Of a stretch of 25,237 nt of DNA, positions 23,711 to 25,237 are shown piece after piece. The stretch spans positions 1 to 25,237 of the forward strand of contig NW_003159067.1 in the NCBI RefSeq assembly GCF_000003605.2, read 5' to 3'. A model generated the notes under the pieces. That model was not told the DNA's origin and searched no databases. It saw only the letters and a list, made by a program, of their open reading frames with translations. A program made the position numbers and the translations under genes. Position 1 is the stretch's first letter, and each line of letters opens with the position of its first letter. This DNA is from Saccoglossus kowalevskii. Its lineage: Eukaryota > Hemichordata > Enteropneusta > Harrimaniidae.

Positions 23711-25237
23711 TATTTGGGTAGAGTCTTCAGTATAGAGTAGGTATATCAGTGTGGATGGCTTGTAACTGACAGTTGGTATCATATTGTTGGTATGGTTCTA
23801 TTTGAGTAGAGTCTTCAGTATAGAGTAGATATATCAGTGTGGGTGGATGGTAACTGACAGCTGGTATCATATTGTTGGCATGGTTCTATTTGAGTAGAGT
23901 ATTCAGTATAGAGTAGATATATCAGTGTGGATGGATTGTAACTGATAGATGGTATTATATTGTTGGTATGGTTCTATTTGTGTAGAGTCTTCAGTATAGA
24001 GGAGATATATCAGTGTGGATGGATTGTAACTGACAGCTGATATCATATTGTTGGCATGGTTCTATTTGGGTAGAGTCTTCAGTATAGAGTAGGTATATCA
24101 GTGTGGATGGCTTGTAACTGACAGTTGGTATCATATTGTTGGTATGGTTCTATTTGAGTAGAGTCTTCAGTATAGAGTAGATATATCAGTGTGGGTGGAT
24201 GGTAACTGACAGCTGGTATCATATTGTTGGCATGGTTCTATTTGAGTCGAGTCTTCAGTATAGAGTAGATATATCAGTGTGGGTGGATTGTAACTGACAG
24301 CTGATATCATATTGTTGGCATGGTTCTATTTGGGTAGAGTCTTCAGTATAGAGTAGGTATATCAGTGTGGATGGCTTGTAACTGACAGTTGGTATCATAT
24401 TGTTGGTATGGTTCTATTTGAGTAGAGTCTTCAGTATAGAGTAGATATATCAGTGTGGGTGGATGGTAACTGACAGCTGGTATCATATTGTTGGCATGGT
24501 TCTATTTGAGTCGAGTCTTCAGTATAGAGTAGATATATCTGTGTGGGTGGATTGTAACTGACAGCTGATATCATATTGTTGGTATGGTTCTATTTGAGTA
24601 GAGTCTTCAGTATAGAGTAGATATATCAGTGTGGATGGATTGTAACTGACAGCTGATATCATTTTGTTGGCATGGTTCTATTTGGGTAGAGTCTTCAGTA
24701 TAGAGTAGATATATCAGTGTGGATGGCTTGTAACTGACAGTTGGTATCATATTGTTGGTATGGTTCTATTTGAGTAGAGTCTTCAGTATAGAGTAGATAT
24801 ATCAGTGTGGATGGCTTGTAACTGACAGCTGGTATCATATTGTTGGCATGGTTCTATTTGAGTAGAGTCTTCAGTATAGAGTAGATATATCAGTGTGGGT
24901 GGATTGTAACTAACAGCTGATATCATATTGTTGGCATGGTTCTATTTGAGTAGAGTCTTCAGTATAGAGTAGATATATCAATGTGGATGGATTGTAACTG
25001 ATAGATGGTATTATATTGTTGGTATAGTTCTATTTGTGTAGAGTCTTCAGTATAGAGTAGATATATCAGTGTGGATGGATTGTAACTGATAGATGGTATT
25101 ATATTGTTGGTATGGTTCTATTTGTGTAGAGTCTTCAGTATAGAGGAGATATATCAGTGTGGATGGATTGTAACTGACAGCTGATATCATATTGTTGGCA
25201 TGGTTCTATTTGGCTAGAGTCTTCAGTATAGAGTTGA

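Larger units (their letters stand above)
1..25237. repeat. 88-bp satellite array spanning the entire window
   Basis: The same unit of about 88 bp recurs head-to-tail from the first to the last base, always in one orientation, about 287 times. The period was measured from the start of the gagtcttcag segment at 85 to its counterpart at 173, and later markers keep the same phase. The monomer contains in order gagtcttcag, tatagagtag, atatatcagtgtgg, attgtaactgac, agctggtatc, atattgttgg, tatggttctattt and gggta. G+C of the consensus is about 37.5%, with no CpG. Most copies differ from the consensus at only a few bases. No gene, transposable element, RNA gene, telomeric repeat or unique sequence interrupts it. 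Tandem satellites of this size are typical of eukaryotic heterochromatin; a centromeric or subtelomeric position is possible but not shown. I do not recognise the family. Confidence 0.98.
19931..25237. repeat. Family C, third block
   Basis: About 60 monomers with tttgagtag and gggtag tails, gtgggtgg, gctgatatc, ggcatgg, ttcgtatgg (about 20355, 20971, 21675; steps 616 and about 704 bp), gtcgagtc (22310, 23630, 24246, 24510; steps 1320, 616 and 264 bp) and tagagg (22061, 23381, 23997, 25141; steps 1320, 616 and 1144 bp). The unit is based on 15 monomers, with shortened derivatives toward the 3' end. The window ends inside a monomer, so the array continues. Confidence 0.82.

Noticed and set aside
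1-25237. CRISPR array
   Set aside because: Repeats are contiguous 88-bp units without unique spacers, and no cas-like genes are present.
1-25237. Repeat-protein gene or tandem gene array
   Set aside because: 88 is not a multiple of 3, stops occur in every monomer on both strands, and no long frame exists.
1-25237. CENP-B box as centromere evidence
   Set aside because: The box needs a TTCG plus CGGG arrangement. Monomers are nearly free of CpG, and the few ttcgtatgg variants lack the second half.
1-25237. Embedded transposon, tRNA/rRNA gene or telomeric repeat
   Set aside because: Every stretch reads as the 88-bp monomer or a 1-3 bp indel variant of it. No unrelated sequence is present.

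Overview
The whole 25,237 bp window is one uninterrupted head-to-tail satellite DNA array. The basic monomer is 88 bp, so the window holds about 287 copies. It begins and ends inside a monomer. I see no single-copy DNA, gene, transposon, RNA gene or inverted segment. This points to a eukaryotic, probably animal, heterochromatic or centromere-like region, or a very large minisatellite. I do not recognise the monomer family and cannot name a species. The hand-counted consensus is about 37.5% G+C, contains no CpG, and is strongly strand-asymmetric (25 G against 8 C on the + strand).

The array is a mosaic of monomer families, told apart by shared single-base variants. Family A fills about 1-2484 and 3531-7559 and stays closest to the plain 88-bp consensus. 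Family B fills about 7560-14180 and is marked by 86-bp monomers that lost 2 bp, by eight ATCGAT variants and by tight higher-order repeats. Family C fills about 14281-25237 and is marked by ggcatgg, gctgatatc, tttgagtag, gtgggtgg and related variants. An island of about 12 family-C monomers sits inside family A at about 2485-3530.

Higher-order repeats were found by measuring distances between rare diagnostic variants. Their lengths are whole numbers of monomers: 264 (3), 350/352 (4), 526 (6), 612 (7), 792 (9), 880 (10), 1056 (12), 1232 (14) and 1320 bp (15). Lengths slightly under a multiple of 88 are explained by the 2-bp deletions in family B. The best examples are two apparently identical 526-bp six-monomer units at 9843-10894, a ~99% identical 880-bp tandem duplication at 17460-19130, and an ~830-bp block repeated 8,009 bp away. 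This is the pattern expected from repeated unequal crossing-over and segmental amplification.

There is no convincing coding capacity. The one 70-codon open frame is a by-product of repeat variants. The most useful second looks are the transplanted 12-monomer C island, the cluster of single-base insertions exactly at the B/C boundary near 14.2 kb (an assembly seam or a real breakpoint), and the recent homogenisation in family B.
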